The notes: generated from the letters alone by a model not told the origin. Shown: positions 26,906-35,441, counted from the stretch's first letter. The stretch is DNA of 64,000 bases from an uncultured Acetobacteraceae bacterium (GCA_943912335.1 CALTUD010000005.1:62001-126000); one strand, 5' to 3'. Translations and numbers: made by a program.

Positions 26906-28030
26906 TCAGCCCGGCCAGGTGCGGTCGGCGAGCAGGCCAACCCGGTTTCCGGGATGGGATTCGACCCTGCCGGCGAGCTCCAGCTCGGTCAGGACTGCCA
27001 GCACGGCAGAAATCGAGAACTGGCAGCGACGCACCAGATCGTCAACTGGCGTGGGGGTGTGGCTGAGCAGCGACACCACGGCTTGGCGCACCGCGCCGAG
27101 CTGGTCCCAGCTCTCCGGTGCGTCCGCGCCCCAGCCGGACCGGGACTCGGCGAACCCGTCCGGACCCAGCCCGTTCGGCAGCTCCGGCAGATGGCGCAGC
27201 ACATCCTCGGCGTTCTCGACCAGATGCGCTTCCCGCTTGCGCAGCAGGTTGTTGGACCCCCGGCAGCGCGGGTCGAGCGGGCTGCCCGGCACCGCGAACA
27301 GCTCGCGTCCGTAATCGAGGGCGAGATCCGCGGAGATCAGCGTGCCGGATTGTGGTGCTGCTTCCACCACGAGGCAGCCCAGCGACAAACCGACCACCAC
27401 CCGGTTGCGGCGGGGGAAATGCTTGGCGATCGGCGCCGTGCCGAGCGGGGCCTCCGCCACCACGCAGCCTTTCTCCGCGATGCGCGCCTGCAACCCTTCG
27501 TGTTCCGGCGGGTAGGGGCGGTCGAGCCCGCCGGCGATGGCGGCGACGGTGGGGCCGACATGCAGCGCGCCGTTATGCGCCGCGCCGTCGATGCCGCGCG
27601 CGAGACCGGACACGGTCACCAGCCCGGCCCCGCCGAGATCGGCGGCGAGCGCTTCGGCGAGGCGGAGGCCGTTGTTGGAGGCATTGCGCGCCCCCACGAT
27701 CGCCACGGCCCTGCGATGCAGAATGCGCGGGTCCCCCAGAACGGCGAGCACCGGCGGCGCGTCGCCGAGCTGCGCCAGAAGCGGGGGGTAGTCCGGCGTG
27801 CCCAGCACGAGGAACCGGCCGCCGAGGCGGGCGAGGGAAGCGATCTCGTCCTCGGCCTGAGCGGCGCTCGGTGTCCTGGGCGCGCGGCTCTTGTCGGTGT
27901 TGACGGAGGGAAGCGCCGAAACGGCGGTCTCGGCGTCGCCGTCGAAGCGGCGCATCAGCCTCCGGAAGCCGATCGGGCCGATCCCCTCGGTGCGGGCGAG
28001 ACGCAGGCTGTGGATCAAGGCGGGGGTCAT
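26906..28030 (-). CDS. dprA: DNA-processing protein DprA (Smf)
   Basis: Loads RecA onto incoming single-stranded DNA during natural transformation. In 374 residues it has an N-terminal helical (SAM-like) segment, the Rossmann-like core with AIVGARNASNNGLRLAEALA, VSGLARGIDGAAHNGAL and PRRNRVVVGLS, and a C-terminal winged helix (DDLVRRCQFSISAVLAVLTELELAGRV). ATG at 28030 starts the conserved reading; the frame extended to 28192 is antisense to the TetR promoter and looks non-coding. It is followed by topA. In related genomes I expect plsY directly upstream, but here a plus-strand acyl-CoA module intervenes. Confidence 0.93.
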   Translation of the reverse strand: MTPALIHSLRLARTEGIGPIGFRRLMRRFDGDAETAVSALPSVNTDKSRAPRTPSAAQAEDEIASLARLGGRFLVLGTPDYPPLLAQLGDAPPVLAVLGDPRILHRRAVAIVGARNASNNGLRLAEALAADLGGAGLVTVSGLARGIDGAAHNGALHVGPTVAAIAGGLDRPYPPEHEGLQARIAEKGCVVAEAPLGTAPIAKHFPRRNRVVVGLSLGCLVVEAAPQSGTLISADLALDYGRELFAVPGSPLDPRCRGSNNLLRKREAHLVENAEDVLRHLPELPNGLGPDGFAESRSGWGADAPESWDQLGAVRQAVVSLLSHTPTPVDDLVRRCQFSISAVLAVLTELELAGRVESHPGNRVGLLADRTWPG

Positions 28031-28124
28031 CGACGCGGCTCTCGGAACAACGAGATCGTTTCTATTGCGTTCCGACGATGGATTGAAGCCGACGCGACAG
28101 GAAGAATCACCTCTTGTCATTATC

Positions 28125-28140
28125 AAGACGACCGGTCTAT
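28125..28140. promoter_or_regulatory. TetR-type operator upstream of the regulator gene
   Basis: AGAC-GACCG-GTCT with flanking A/T forms an inverted repeat ending 9 bases before the regulator ATG. The same pattern recurs at 28801-28815. The match between the two sites, one on each side of the regulator gene, supports autoregulation. Confidence 0.75.
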
Positions 28141-28149
28141 TTAATCCGC

Positions 28150-28782
28150 ATGAACGCCGTCGTTCCTCCCCGCCGTCGTGGCCGGCCCCCAAAAACGCTC
28201 GGGGGATACAGCGAAACGCGCGACGGGCTGCTGCATGCCGGCATGGCGGTGCTGACCGAGAAAGGCTTCTCCGCCGTCGGGCTCGACGAGATCCTGCGTG
28301 CGGTCGAGGTGCCGAAAGGCTCGTTCTATCACTACTTCGACAGCAAGGAGGCGTTCGGCCTCGCCGTGGTCGACCGCTACGCCGCCTATTTCGCCCGCAA
28401 GCTGGACCGTTTCCTCGGAGACGACACCGTCCCGCCGCTGCAACGGCTGGCGCGTTTCACCGAGGACGCGGAAGCCGGCATGGCCCGATACGGCTTCGCC
28501 CGCGGCTGCGTCGTGGGCAATCTCGGCCAGGAGATGGGGGCGCTTCCGGCGTCGTTCCGGGCGCGCCTGCTCGACGTGTTCGCCGACTGGGAAGCCCGTA
28601 CCGCCCGCTGCCTGGAACTGGCACGCGATGCGGGGGAGATCGGCGCACGGCACGATCCGAGACAGCTGGCGGCCTTCTTCTGGATCGGCTGGGAGGGCGC
28701 GGTGCTGCGGGCGAAGCTCGAGCGGCATGGCGCGCCGCTGCGTTTGTTCGCCGACAATTTCTTTTTGCTGCTGCGGGCCTGA
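28150..28782 (+). CDS. TetR/AcrR-family regulator (AcuR/NemR-like)
   Basis: A 210-residue repressor. The N-terminal HTH domain reads GFSAVGLDEILRAVEVPKGSFYHYFDSKEAF after a basic arm (PPRRRGRPPK). The ligand domain contains ARGCVVGNLGQEMG, a Cys-bearing signature I associate with the AcuR/NemR-like branch that senses electrophiles such as acrylate or N-ethylmaleimide. ATG at 28150 is the first start after the operator. Near-identical palindromes before this gene and before the next one indicate that it represses itself and the CoA-transferase/hydratase genes. The identity of the inducer is inference. Confidence 0.85.
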   Translation: MNAVVPPRRRGRPPKTLGGYSETRDGLLHAGMAVLTEKGFSAVGLDEILRAVEVPKGSFYHYFDSKEAFGLAVVDRYAAYFARKLDRFLGDDTVPPLQRLARFTEDAEAGMARYGFARGCVVGNLGQEMGALPASFRARLLDVFADWEARTARCLELARDAGEIGARHDPRQLAAFFWIGWEGAVLRAKLERHGAPLRLFADNFFLLLRA

Positions 28783-28800
28783 ACTTTTTTTGTCCGGCTC

Positions 28801-28815
28801 TAGACGATCGGTCTA
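28801..28815. promoter_or_regulatory. TetR-type operator upstream of the CoA-transferase gene
   Basis: TAGAC-GATCG-GTCTA is a perfect inverted repeat (5-bp arms) placed 17 bases before the CoA-transferase ATG. It matches the site at 28125-28140 at nearly every position, so one regulator should bind both. Confidence 0.8.
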
Positions 28816-28832
28816 ATTCTTTGGGGTCTCTC

Positions 28833-30086
28833 ATGGACGGTGTTTCGGCGTCACGCATTCCTGCTCCCGCTCCCGGCCCCCTGGCCGGCCTGACCGTGCT
28901 CGATTTCTCGCGCGTGCTGGCGGGGCCCTATTGCACGATGATCCTCGCCGATCTCGGGGCGCGGGTGATCAAGATCGAGCGCTTCGGCACCGGCGACGAT
29001 ACGCGCGCCTTCGGGCCGTTCCTCGACGGCGAATCCGCCTATTTCGCCTGCTTCAACCGGGGCAAGGAAAGCATCGTCCTCGATGTGAAATCGCCCCGGG
29101 ACCGCATCCTGCTCGAACGCCTGCTCGATCGGGCCGACATCCTGGTGGAGAATTTCCGTCCCGGCGTGATGGACCGGCTCGGCTACGGCGCCGCGCGTCT
29201 GGCCAGAACCCATCCGCGTCTGATCTACGCCTCGATCTCGGGCTTCGGACAGACCGGGCCGTTCGCCGATCTGCCGGGCTACGACATGGTGGTGCAGGCC
29301 ATGGGCGGCATGATGAGCCTGAACGGCTGGCCCGACGCCGCACCGGCCCGTGTCGGCACCAGCATCGGCGATCTCGGCGCCGCTCTGTTCGCCACCATCG
29401 GCATCCTGTCCGCCCTGCACGGGCGGCAGCGCGACGCGCAGGGACGCAGGGTCGATATCGGCATGCTCGACTGTCAGGCCGCCTTGCTGGAAACGGCCTT
29501 GGCGCGCTGCGATCTCGAAGAGTCGGTGCCGACGCGCACCGGCGATGCCCATCCGTCGCTGGCGCCGTTCGAGAGCGTCGCCGCCGCGGACGGTCGTTTC
29601 GTCATCGCCGCCGGCAATGACGGGCTGTTCCTGCTGATGGCCGATGCGCTGGGCGATCCCGGCCTGGCCCTGCATCCGTGGTTCTCGAGCAACGATCTCC
29701 GTTGCCACAACCGGCCGGCTCTGCTGCGCGCGATCGAGACGATCACCGCTAGCCGACCGGCGCAGCACTGGATCGATCGTCTCACGGAGGCCGGCGTGCC
29801 GTGCGCGCCGATCAACACGGTCGACCGCCTGTTCGATCATCCGCAGTTGCTGGCGCGCAGGATGATCATCCGCGTGGCCGGGCGGAACGGCCGCACCGTC
29901 CGCACCGCCGGCAATCCGATCCGGATCGGCGACGCGGAGAACGACGTTTCGGTGCCGGTGTCGGCTCCCGGTCTGAACCAGCACCGCGAAGCCATTCTGG
30001 ACGAGCTGGCCGGTGACGATCGTGCGTATGCCCCGGCGGCCATGGTCGCGGATGACGGCCATCCGCCTGGAAAGCGCGCCGGCTAG
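28833..30086 (+). CDS. Class III (CaiB/BaiF) acyl-CoA transferase
   Basis: Moves CoA between carboxylic acids in the cytoplasm. The 417-residue length is typical. N-terminal LTVLDFSRVLAGPYCTMILADLGARVIKIE is the family's opening motif. Further motifs are FNRGKESIVLDVKSP, ENFRPGVMDRLG and YASISGFGQTGPFADLPGYDMVVQAMGG, with the catalytic Asp in TSIGDLGAALFA. An operator lies directly upstream. It pairs with the enoyl-CoA hydratase 101 bases downstream. The transferase plus hydratase plus AcuR-like regulator resembles AcuN-AcuK, which convert acrylate to 3-hydroxypropionate in some bacteria. Other short-chain unsaturated acids are equally possible. Confidence 0.9.
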   Translation: MDGVSASRIPAPAPGPLAGLTVLDFSRVLAGPYCTMILADLGARVIKIERFGTGDDTRAFGPFLDGESAYFACFNRGKESIVLDVKSPRDRILLERLLDRADILVENFRPGVMDRLGYGAARLARTHPRLIYASISGFGQTGPFADLPGYDMVVQAMGGMMSLNGWPDAAPARVGTSIGDLGAALFATIGILSALHGRQRDAQGRRVDIGMLDCQAALLETALARCDLEESVPTRTGDAHPSLAPFESVAAADGRFVIAAGNDGLFLLMADALGDPGLALHPWFSSNDLRCHNRPALLRAIETITASRPAQHWIDRLTEAGVPCAPINTVDRLFDHPQLLARRMIIRVAGRNGRTVRTAGNPIRIGDAENDVSVPVSAPGLNQHREAILDELAGDDRAYAPAAMVADDGHPPGKRAG

Positions 30087-30187
30087 GACACCATCCGACC
30101 GAACGGACCCGTCCGGCGGACGAGGCTGCCCGTCGAAACGATCGCGCGGTCCGGCGGAACACTCTCCATCAGCGAAAGGTTCGTACC

Positions 30188-31033
30188 ATGTCCAAGACAA
30201 CCACTGCCGCGCGCGACGTCGTGCCCGCTCCGGCCGGAACCGTGTCGCCGGAAGATCTACCCGGCCCGTCCACCATCCTGGTGGAACGGCGCGAACGGGT
30301 CGGGCTGATCACGCTCAATCGGCCCAGGCAACTCAATGCCCTGAACCGGCAACTCGCCGGAGAGATCCTGGCGGCTCTGCGCGCGTTCGATGCGGACGAG
30401 AATGTGGGTGCGATCGTCATCACCGGGTCGACGCGCGCCTTCGCCGCCGGCGCCGATATCGAGGAGATGGCGGAGATCCCGTTCGTGGATTTCCTGATGC
30501 ACGATTTCCTGGCCCCATGGGACGAGATCCGGGCGATCGGCACGCCGATCATCGCCGCCGTGGCCGGCTACGCTCTGGGCGGCGGTTGCGAACTGGCGCT
30601 GCTGTGCGATTTCGTGATCGCCGCCGAGGATGCGCAATTCGGTCAGCCTGAAGTCAAGCTCGGCGTCCTGCCGGGCATCGGCGGGTCGCAACGCCTGGCG
30701 CGCTCTGTCGGCAAGGCGATGACCATGGACATGGTGCTGACCGGCCGCACCATCGGCGCGGCGGAGGCGAAGGCGATCGGGCTGGTGGCCCGGGTGGTGC
30801 CGCCCCAGGACCTGTTGCAGACCGCGCTCGAGGCGGCCCACACCATCGCCGGCTACAACGCGCCCGCGGTTCGCATGGCCAAGCAGGCGGTGAATCACGC
30901 CTTCGAAGGCACGTTGTCGGACGGGCTGCGCCATGAACGGCTGCTGTTCCAGGCGGCGTTCGCGACGGAAGGGCAGAAGGAAGGCATGAGCGCGTTCAAG
31001 AGCAAGCGGGCGCCGGTCTTCCGGCACCGCTGA
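30188..31033 (+). CDS. Enoyl-CoA hydratase/isomerase (crotonase) family enzyme
   Basis: Hydrates 2-enoyl-CoA to 3-hydroxyacyl-CoA. The 281-residue protein has a short Ala/Pro-rich leader and the CoA-binding ITLNRPRQLNALN. The oxyanion hole region is AFAAGADIEEMAE. Both catalytic glutamates are present: Glu135 in GYALGGGCEL and Glu155 in FGQPEVKLGVLPGIGGSQRL, so it should be a true hydratase. ATG at 30188 follows GAAAGG. It probably acts on the CoA ester made by the upstream transferase. It ends against plsY on the opposite strand. Confidence 0.93.
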   Translation: MSKTTTAARDVVPAPAGTVSPEDLPGPSTILVERRERVGLITLNRPRQLNALNRQLAGEILAALRAFDADENVGAIVITGSTRAFAAGADIEEMAEIPFVDFLMHDFLAPWDEIRAIGTPIIAAVAGYALGGGCELALLCDFVIAAEDAQFGQPEVKLGVLPGIGGSQRLARSVGKAMTMDMVLTGRTIGAAEAKAIGLVARVVPPQDLLQTALEAAHTIAGYNAPAVRMAKQAVNHAFEGTLSDGLRHERLLFQAAFATEGQKEGMSAFKSKRAPVFRHR

Positions 31034-31069
31034 ACCGGGGGGACGGCCTTGTCCGGCCGGAACCGCGTT

Positions 31070-31696
31070 TCAGGCGGTCTTCTTGCCGATCCGTGGTTCC
31101 GTCCCGTTCAGGATGCGCCGGATGTTGCCCCGGTGCCGGACGAAGACGATCGCGGCGATCAGCAGCCCGGCCCAGAGGTTCGGCGCGCCGGTCCGGCCGA
31201 AGGCGAACAGCAGCAGCACGGCCGGCAGGGCCACGAACGCGGCCAGCGCGCCGGCGGAGGAGATCTTGGTCAGCCGCGCCACCAGCAGCCAGACGAGGCA
31301 GCAGATCAGCCCGGCGCGCCAATCGAGCGCGAAGGCGGCGCCAAGGCCAGTGGCGACGCCCTTGCCGCCGCGAAAGCGCAGCCAGACGGGAAAACAATGG
31401 CCGAGCACGGCGCAGACCGCGCCGAGCGCCAGCACGGCCGGGGCGAAAAACGGCCAGGCGACGGCGCAAAGGACCGGGCCCGCGAAGCCCTTGAGCCCGT
31501 CCAGCAACAAGGTGGCGGCGGCGAGACCCTTGCGGCCCGTGCGCAGAACGTTGGTGGCGCCGATATTGCCGGAGCCGATGGCGCGGATGTCGCCCGCGCC
31601 GCCCAGCCGGGTGAGGATCAGGCCGAACGGGATCGAGCCGATCAGATAGGACACGATGGCCGTGCCGATCAGCGCTTCCACCGCCAGCGGGCTCAT
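31070..31696 (-). CDS. plsY: Glycerol-3-phosphate acyltransferase (acyl-phosphate type)
   Basis: Inner-membrane enzyme making lysophosphatidate from acyl-phosphate and glycerol-3-phosphate, the first step of phospholipid synthesis. The 208-residue protein has five predicted membrane segments and the three conserved loops: SYLIGSIPFG, IGSGNIGATNVLR, and LGHCFPVWLRFRGGKGVAT. ATG at 31696 overlaps the pyrC stop (ATGA), so it is coupled to the pyrimidine genes; the longer frame to 31723 was rejected for that reason. Confidence 0.94.
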   Translation of the reverse strand: MSPLAVEALIGTAIVSYLIGSIPFGLILTRLGGAGDIRAIGSGNIGATNVLRTGRKGLAAATLLLDGLKGFAGPVLCAVAWPFFAPAVLALGAVCAVLGHCFPVWLRFRGGKGVATGLGAAFALDWRAGLICCLVWLLVARLTKISSAGALAAFVALPAVLLLFAFGRTGAPNLWAGLLIAAIVFVRHRGNIRRILNGTEPRIGKKTA

Positions 31697-32970
31697 CCGA
31701 ACACTCTCCGCCCGTTCTTCCACGTGCCGAGGACGCGGCCTTCGAGGGCGCGGCCGTCGAATGGCGTGTTCTGCGCGTGGCCGGGGAGCTGGCCTGCGAT
31801 CACCTTCCAGCCGCGTTCGGGGTCGAACAGGCAGAGATCGGCCGGTGCGCCTGCCGCCAGGGTGCCTCCGGCGAGGCCGAGCAGCCGGGCCGGGGCGGTG
31901 CTGAGCAGCTCGATCGCGCGCGAGAGGCTGATCGCGCCGTCATGCACGCGGGCGAGCGTGACGCCGAGCAGGGTGCTGAGGCCGACGCCGCCGGCCATGG
32001 CCTGCGCGAAGGGGAGGCGCTTGTCGTCCGGGTCGCAGGGGGCGTGGTCGGAGGCGACCGCGTCGATGGTGCCGTCCGCGAGCCCGGCGGCGATCGCCAT
32101 CCGGTCCGCTTCCGGGCGCAAGGGCGGGGACAGCTTGGCGTAGGTGCGGAAATCGCCGATCGCGGTTTCGTTCAGGTCGAAATAGGGCGGGGCGGTGTCG
32201 CAGGACACGCGGATGCCGTCGGCCTTGGCCTGGGCGATGACGCGCACGGTTTCGGCGGTGGAGATGTGCGCCACATGCAGCGCGCCGCCGGTGAGCTGGG
32301 CCAGACGCACGTCGCGCGCGACCAGGATCGCTTCCGCCGCCGCAGGGATGCCGGGCAGGCCGAGCCGTGTCGCCAGCTCGCCTTCGGTGGCGACGCCGCC
32401 GCGCGCGAGCGAGGGTTCCTCCGGGTGCTGTACCACCATCGCCCCGAAGGCGCGGGAATAGGACAAGGCCAGACGCATCAGGCGGGCATCGGCGATGGCG
32501 CGGGTGCCGTCGGTGAAGGCGACGGCGCCGGCTTCGCGCAGCAGGCCGAGCTCGGCCATCTCCTTGCCCTCGCAGCCGCGGGTGAGCGCGCCGTAGGGCA
32601 GGATCGACAGTCGGCCGGTTTCCTCGCCGCGTGCGCGCAGAAGGCGCACCAGGGCGGGGTCGTCGATGGCGGGCACGCCGTTGGGCAGGGAGGCGACGGT
32701 GGTGACGCCGCCCGCATTGGCGGCTTCGGCCGCTTCGGCGATGGTTTCGCGGTATTCGTGGCCGGGCTCGCCCAGGGCAACGCGCATGTCGACCAGGCCG
32801 GGGCACAGAACCGCGCCCTGGCCGTCGACGATCGTGGCGCCCTCCGGCGCGCCTTCGGCAGGGCCGTCGATGGCGTCGATGCGGCCGTCACGGACCAGCA
32901 GGCGGCCGGGGCGATCGAGACCCGTGGCGGGGTCGATGAGGCGGACGCGGTCGAAGAGGGTGATGGTCAT
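31693..32970 (-). CDS. pyrC: Dihydroorotase homologue, probably catalytically inactive (PyrC'-type)
   Basis: A 425-residue amidohydrolase next to pyrB. Family motifs include CPGLVDMRVALGEPGHE, GGVTTVASLPNG, ALHVAHISTAETV and DAVASDHAPCDPDDK. The zinc-binding HxH after the first Asp is missing: positions 63 and 65 are Arg and Ala where active enzymes have His. Pseudomonas carries a comparable inactive PyrC' that is needed to assemble aspartate transcarbamoylase, and adjacent location to pyrB supports the same structural role here. A functional dihydroorotase should then exist elsewhere. ATG at 32970 opens the conserved reading; a longer frame runs into the hairpin repeats and is ignored. Confidence 0.88.
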   Translation of the reverse strand: MTITLFDRVRLIDPATGLDRPGRLLVRDGRIDAIDGPAEGAPEGATIVDGQGAVLCPGLVDMRVALGEPGHEYRETIAEAAEAANAGGVTTVASLPNGVPAIDDPALVRLLRARGEETGRLSILPYGALTRGCEGKEMAELGLLREAGAVAFTDGTRAIADARLMRLALSYSRAFGAMVVQHPEEPSLARGGVATEGELATRLGLPGIPAAAEAILVARDVRLAQLTGGALHVAHISTAETVRVIAQAKADGIRVSCDTAPPYFDLNETAIGDFRTYAKLSPPLRPEADRMAIAAGLADGTIDAVASDHAPCDPDDKRLPFAQAMAGGVGLSTLLGVTLARVHDGAISLSRAIELLSTAPARLLGLAGGTLAAGAPADLCLFDPERGWKVIAGQLPGHAQNTPFDGRALEGRVLGTWKNGRRVFG

Positions 32971-32986
32971 CGGTTCGCCGTAAGCG

Positions 32987-33063
32987 CCGGGGCGCTGCCC
33001 CGGCCCCCAAAACTGGGTTCCAAGGGCTTCGCCCTTGGTAGGGTCCAGGGGCAACGCCCCTGG
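32987..33063. repeat. Cluster of three perfect short hairpins (REP-like element)
   Basis: Three stems with 3-base loops occur in a row: CCGGGGC-GCT-GCCCCGG (32987-33003), CCAAGGGC-TTC-GCCCTTGG (33020-33038) and CCAGGGGC-AAC-GCCCCTGG (33045-33063). They fill the only real gap in the gltX-pyrB-pyrC-plsY unit. This design recurs, in my recollection, as an interspersed element in Acetobacteraceae genomes. It could protect or attenuate the message between pyrB and pyrC. Confidence 0.85.
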
Positions 33064-33079
33064 CCGTCGGAGACGGGTT

Positions 33080-34045
33080 TCATGCCATCTGCATTCTGGA
33101 AAGCCGATCCAGCACCGCCATCCTGACGGCCACGCCCATCTCGACCTGTTCCTGGATCACGCTCTGCTGCGGATGGTCCGCCACCTGGCTGTCGATCTCC
33201 ACGCCGCGATTCATCGGTCCCGGATGCATCACCAGCGCGCCGGGCTTGGCCTTGGCCAGACGCACCGTGTCGAGCCCGTAGAAGCGGAAATATTCCCGTG
33301 CGCTCGGCACCAGGCCGCCCGACATGCGCTCGCGCTGCAAACGCAGCATCATCAGCACGTCGGCGCCTTCCACGCCGTGATCCATGTTGTGGCACACCTC
33401 GACGCCGAGCCGGTCCACGTCGGCCGGCATCAGCGTCGGCGGTCCGACCACACGCACCTGGCTGCCCATGGCGGTCAGCAGATGGATGTTGGAGCGGGCC
33501 ACGCGCGAATGGGCGACGTCGCCGCAGATCGCCACGGTCAGCCCTTCGATCCGGCCTAGGTTGCGCCGGATGGTGAGCGCGTCGAGCAGCGCCTGGGTCG
33601 GGTGCTCGTGCGTGCCGTCGCCGGCATTGATCACGGCGGCATCCACCTTGCGCGCGAGCAGGGCCGGCGCGCCCGACTGCGCATGGCGCACCACCAGCAG
33701 ATCGGTGCGCATGGCGTTCAGCGTCGCCGCCGTGTCCAGCAGCGTCTCGCCCTTGTTCACCGAGGAGGTGGACACGGACATGTTGATCACGTCGGCGCCG
33801 AGACGCTTGCCGGCGAGTTCGAACGAGGTGCGGGTGCGGGTGGAGTCTTCGAAGAACAGATTGATCAGCGTGCGGCCGCGCAGCAGGTCGCGCTGCGTCT
33901 TGCGCGAGCGGTTCAGCAGGACGTAGCTCTCGGCCAGATCGAGGAAAGGCTCGATCCGGCTCGGATGCATGCCCTGCAGGCCGAGCAGATGACGCTCGGA
34001 GGCGGTGCCGCCGAAGAACCCGCCGCTGCCCCGTCCCTCAGCCAC
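33080..34045 (-). CDS. pyrB: Aspartate carbamoyltransferase catalytic subunit
   Basis: Makes carbamoyl-aspartate, the committed pyrimidine step. In 321 residues it has the carbamoyl-phosphate loop FFEDSTRTRTSFELA (STRTRT 68-73), the second-subunit loop region SVNKGETLLDT, GDGTHEHPTQALLDALT, and VMHPGPMNRGVEI. GTG at 34045 overlaps the gltX stop by 8 nt, so translation is coupled. No pyrI regulatory gene is present; the adjacent dihydroorotase homologue is likely the partner that completes the holoenzyme. Confidence 0.95.
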   Translation of the reverse strand: MAEGRGSGGFFGGTASERHLLGLQGMHPSRIEPFLDLAESYVLLNRSRKTQRDLLRGRTLINLFFEDSTRTRTSFELAGKRLGADVINMSVSTSSVNKGETLLDTAATLNAMRTDLLVVRHAQSGAPALLARKVDAAVINAGDGTHEHPTQALLDALTIRRNLGRIEGLTVAICGDVAHSRVARSNIHLLTAMGSQVRVVGPPTLMPADVDRLGVEVCHNMDHGVEGADVLMMLRLQRERMSGGLVPSAREYFRFYGLDTVRLAKAKPGALVMHPGPMNRGVEIDSQVADHPQQSVIQEQVEMGVAVRMAVLDRLSRMQMA

Positions 34046-35441
34046 CGATCGCAGCTCCGATGCGCGCCATCACCTCGTCCCGGCCCAGCGCCGCCGCGGT
34101 GGCGTCGATTCCCGGGCTCATGGAACTGCCCGTCAGCGCCGCGCGCAACGGCTGCGCCACCTGACCGAGCTTGCGGCCCTGATCCTCGGCGAACCGGCGT
34201 AGCGCCGCGTCGATCTCGGCCGGCTCGAACGGATGCACCGGGGCCAGGGCCGCCGCCAGATCGCGCAGCAGGCCGCGCGCATCCGGGGTGAGCAGGGAGG
34301 ACGCCTTGGCATCCATCGGCAACGGCACCTCGCGCGCCAGGAAGGCGGCGCTGTCGGCCAGATCGACCAGCGTCTTCGCGCGCTCCTTGAGCCCGCTCAT
34401 CAGCACGTGGATGCGTGTGCGGGCGGTCTCGTCGAGACGCAGGCCCTCGCGGCCTTCGAGCCGTTGCAGCACCTCGGCGGTGAGGCGGTCGTCCTCGGCC
34501 TGGCGCAGCCAGACGCCGTTCAGATGCGACAGCTTCGTGTAGTCCATGCGGCTGGCGGAGCGGCCGACGCCGTCGAGATCGAACAAACGGATCTGCTCGT
34601 CGCGCGACAGCACCTCGGCATCGCCATGGCCCCAGCCGAGGCGCAGCAGGTAGTTGTTGAGCGCTTCCGGCAGGAACCCTTCCTCGCGGAATTCGACCAC
34701 GCTCTGCGCGCCGTGGCGCTTGGAAAGCTTGGCGCCGTCCGGCCCGTGGATCAGCGGCAGATGGGCGAAAAGCGGCCTTTCCCAGCCCATCAGCGCGTAG
34801 ATCTGCGACTGGCGGAAGGTGTTGGTCATGTGATCATCGCCGCGGATCACGTGCGTGATGCGCATGTCGTGATCGTCGCAGACCACCGCGTGCAGATAGG
34901 TCGGGCTGCCGTCGGCGCGCAGGATGATCATGTCGTCCATCTCCGCGTTGGCGACGCGGATCTCGCCCTGGACGAGATCGTCGACCACGGTCTCCCCTTC
35001 CTGCGGTGCGCGCAGCCGGACGGTGTAGGGCGCGCCGGGCGGGGCTTCGGACGGGTCGCGGTCGCGCCACATGCCGTTGTAGCGCGGCGGACGGCCTTCG
35101 GCCTGCGCCTGTTCGCGCATCTGCTTCAGCTCGTCCTGGGTGCAGAAGCATTTGTAGGCGTGGCCCTTGGCCAGCAGCTCCAGCGCCACCTCGGTATGCC
35201 GGGCCTGACGCGTGGACTGGAACACGGCCGGCTCGTCCGGCGTCAGCCCCATCCAGTCCAGACCTTCGAAGATCACGTCGACGGCGCGCTGCGTGGAGCG
35301 TTCCTTGTCGGTGTCCTCGATGCGCAGCAGGAATTCGCCGCCATGGTGGCGGGCGAACAGGAAGTTGAACAAGGCGGCGCGGGCGTTGCCGATATGCAGC
35401 AGGCCGGTCGGGCTGGGCGCGAAACGTGTACGGACGGTCAT
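34038..35441 (-). CDS. gltX: Glutamate-tRNA ligase
   Basis: Class I aminoacyl-tRNA synthetase of 467 residues. RFAPSPTGLLHIGNAR carries the HIGH-type motif (HIGN, 16-19), and AKLSKRHGAQSV is the KMSKS equivalent. The C-terminal half is the helical anticodon-binding domain. Alphaproteobacteria often keep two GluRS paralogues, one of which charges tRNA-Gln for GatCAB conversion; which one this is cannot be told. ATG at 35441 follows AGGAGAG. It heads the gltX-pyrB-pyrC-plsY unit and is divergent from comEC. Confidence 0.94.
   Translation of the reverse strand: MTVRTRFAPSPTGLLHIGNARAALFNFLFARHHGGEFLLRIEDTDKERSTQRAVDVIFEGLDWMGLTPDEPAVFQSTRQARHTEVALELLAKGHAYKCFCTQDELKQMREQAQAEGRPPRYNGMWRDRDPSEAPPGAPYTVRLRAPQEGETVVDDLVQGEIRVANAEMDDMIILRADGSPTYLHAVVCDDHDMRITHVIRGDDHMTNTFRQSQIYALMGWERPLFAHLPLIHGPDGAKLSKRHGAQSVVEFREEGFLPEALNNYLLRLGWGHGDAEVLSRDEQIRLFDLDGVGRSASRMDYTKLSHLNGVWLRQAEDDRLTAEVLQRLEGREGLRLDETARTRIHVLMSGLKERAKTLVDLADSAAFLAREVPLPMDAKASSLLTPDARGLLRDLAAALAPVHPFEPAEIDAALRRFAEDQGRKLGQVAQPLRAALTGSSMSPGIDATAAALGRDEVMARIGAAIGG

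Noticed and set aside
23646..28144. Long plus-strand ORFs opposite topA and dprA
   Set aside because: Antisense to genes with complete domain sets; composition typical of GC-rich shadow frames.
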